This document shows, piece after piece, positions 63,867-64,000 of a stretch of 64,000 bases of DNA. Each line of letters opens with the position of its first letter. Positions within the stretch are counted from its first letter, which is position 1. The translations under genes were made by a program, and so were the position numbers. The notes under the pieces were generated by a model that was not told the DNA's origin, searched no databases, and saw only the letters and a program-made list of their open reading frames with translations. The stretch is from Streptomyces sp. NA02950 (GTDB taxonomy: Bacteria; Actinomycetota; Actinomycetes; Streptomycetales; Streptomycetaceae), in the NCBI RefSeq assembly GCF_013364155.1, contig NZ_CP054916.1, positions 9,454,001-9,518,000 of the forward strand. Reading direction: 5' to 3'.

Positions 63867-64000
63867 TCAGTTGGTGAGGCGGCGGTAGCCGATCAGAGCT
63901 GCGGCTATGCCGACGAAGGCCAGGAAGTGCTCGGCCTTGCGCTCGTAGCGGCGGTGCAGGCGACGGCATCCAGCGAGCCAGGACACTGTCCTTTCAACAA
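63867..64000 (-). CDS. IS5-family transposase C-terminus, runs off the right edge
   Basis: VERTVSWLAGCRRLHRRYER, then KAEHFLAFVGIAAALIGYRR and LTN with TGA at 63869-63867. It is the catalytic-Glu end of a DDE transposase; the rest lies outside the window. The IS end lies near 63853. Confidence 0.85.
   Translation of the reverse strand, partial: VERTVSWLAGCRRLHRRYERKAEHFLAFVGIAAALIGYRRLTN

Overview
The window looks like a Streptomyces chromosome: GC is high almost throughout, GTG starts and 4-base GTGA/ATGA gene overlaps are common, and the protein families (NarL two-component pairs, LAL regulators, ricin-like secreted proteins, RHS/ESX genes, TcmP/DUF5131) are typical of the genus. It is an accessory region. 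At least 18 transposase genes or fragments (IS110, IS3, IS5, IS30, IS256, IS481, IS701-like, IS1380-like and Tn7-like) separate short islands of intact genes, and many junctions join halves of unrelated genes. I saw no rRNA, tRNA or CRISPR array.

Layout: 1-2257 holds two truncated genes joined together (a GH9 cellulase and a TPR regulator). 2372-4106 holds an amidohydrolase and an Smr protein. 4379-8051 holds an IS110 and an IS701-like transposase, then a phosphoribosyltransferase that may be cargo. 8454-11251 holds a secreted beta-trefoil-like protein, IS debris and a two-gene IS5 element. 11808-20258 is a seven-gene minus-strand operon. 21001-26596 is a graveyard of IS701-like, Tn7-like, IS5, IS256 and IS481 remnants. 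26648-34287 holds a MerR-linked efflux/redox locus and a TetR-linked ABC exporter. 34459-38190 is more IS debris with a small secreted protein. 38264-41474 holds a two-component system and a secreted esterase. 41561-51231 holds a DUF5131/TcmP locus that appears split by an insertion carrying two tyrosine recombinases, an IS30 and a tectonin-like gene. 51480-53134 is a second two-gene IS5 element. 54020-58112 holds a Cys-rich protein, a ricin-like protein and a LAL regulator. 59153-63759 holds an RHS protein with its ESX-like partner, cut at both ends by IS sequences.

The main discovery is the operon at 11808-20258. Four consecutive genes match, in type and logic, the Campylobacter jejuni O-methyl phosphoramidate pathway: a PEP-synthase-like glutamine kinase, a class I amidotransferase-like hydrolase, a CTP-type nucleotidyltransferase and an APS-kinase-like kinase. 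They sit with two SAM methyltransferases and one protein that fuses a ketosynthase to a sulfotransferase. I infer a biosynthetic route in which a 3'-phospho-CDP-phosphoramidate donor (shaped like PAPS) is used by the sulfotransferase domain to put a P-N group on a small molecule. Five of the six gene junctions overlap by 4 bases, which implies strong translational coupling.

Other notable signals are a conserved convergent accessory gene in two IS5 elements, a DUF5131 gene whose two pieces lie 8 kb apart, a possible transposon with a phosphoribosyltransferase passenger, a 7-G homopolymer frameshift in a tectonin-like gene, and very long perfect hairpins at 46173 and 54395.
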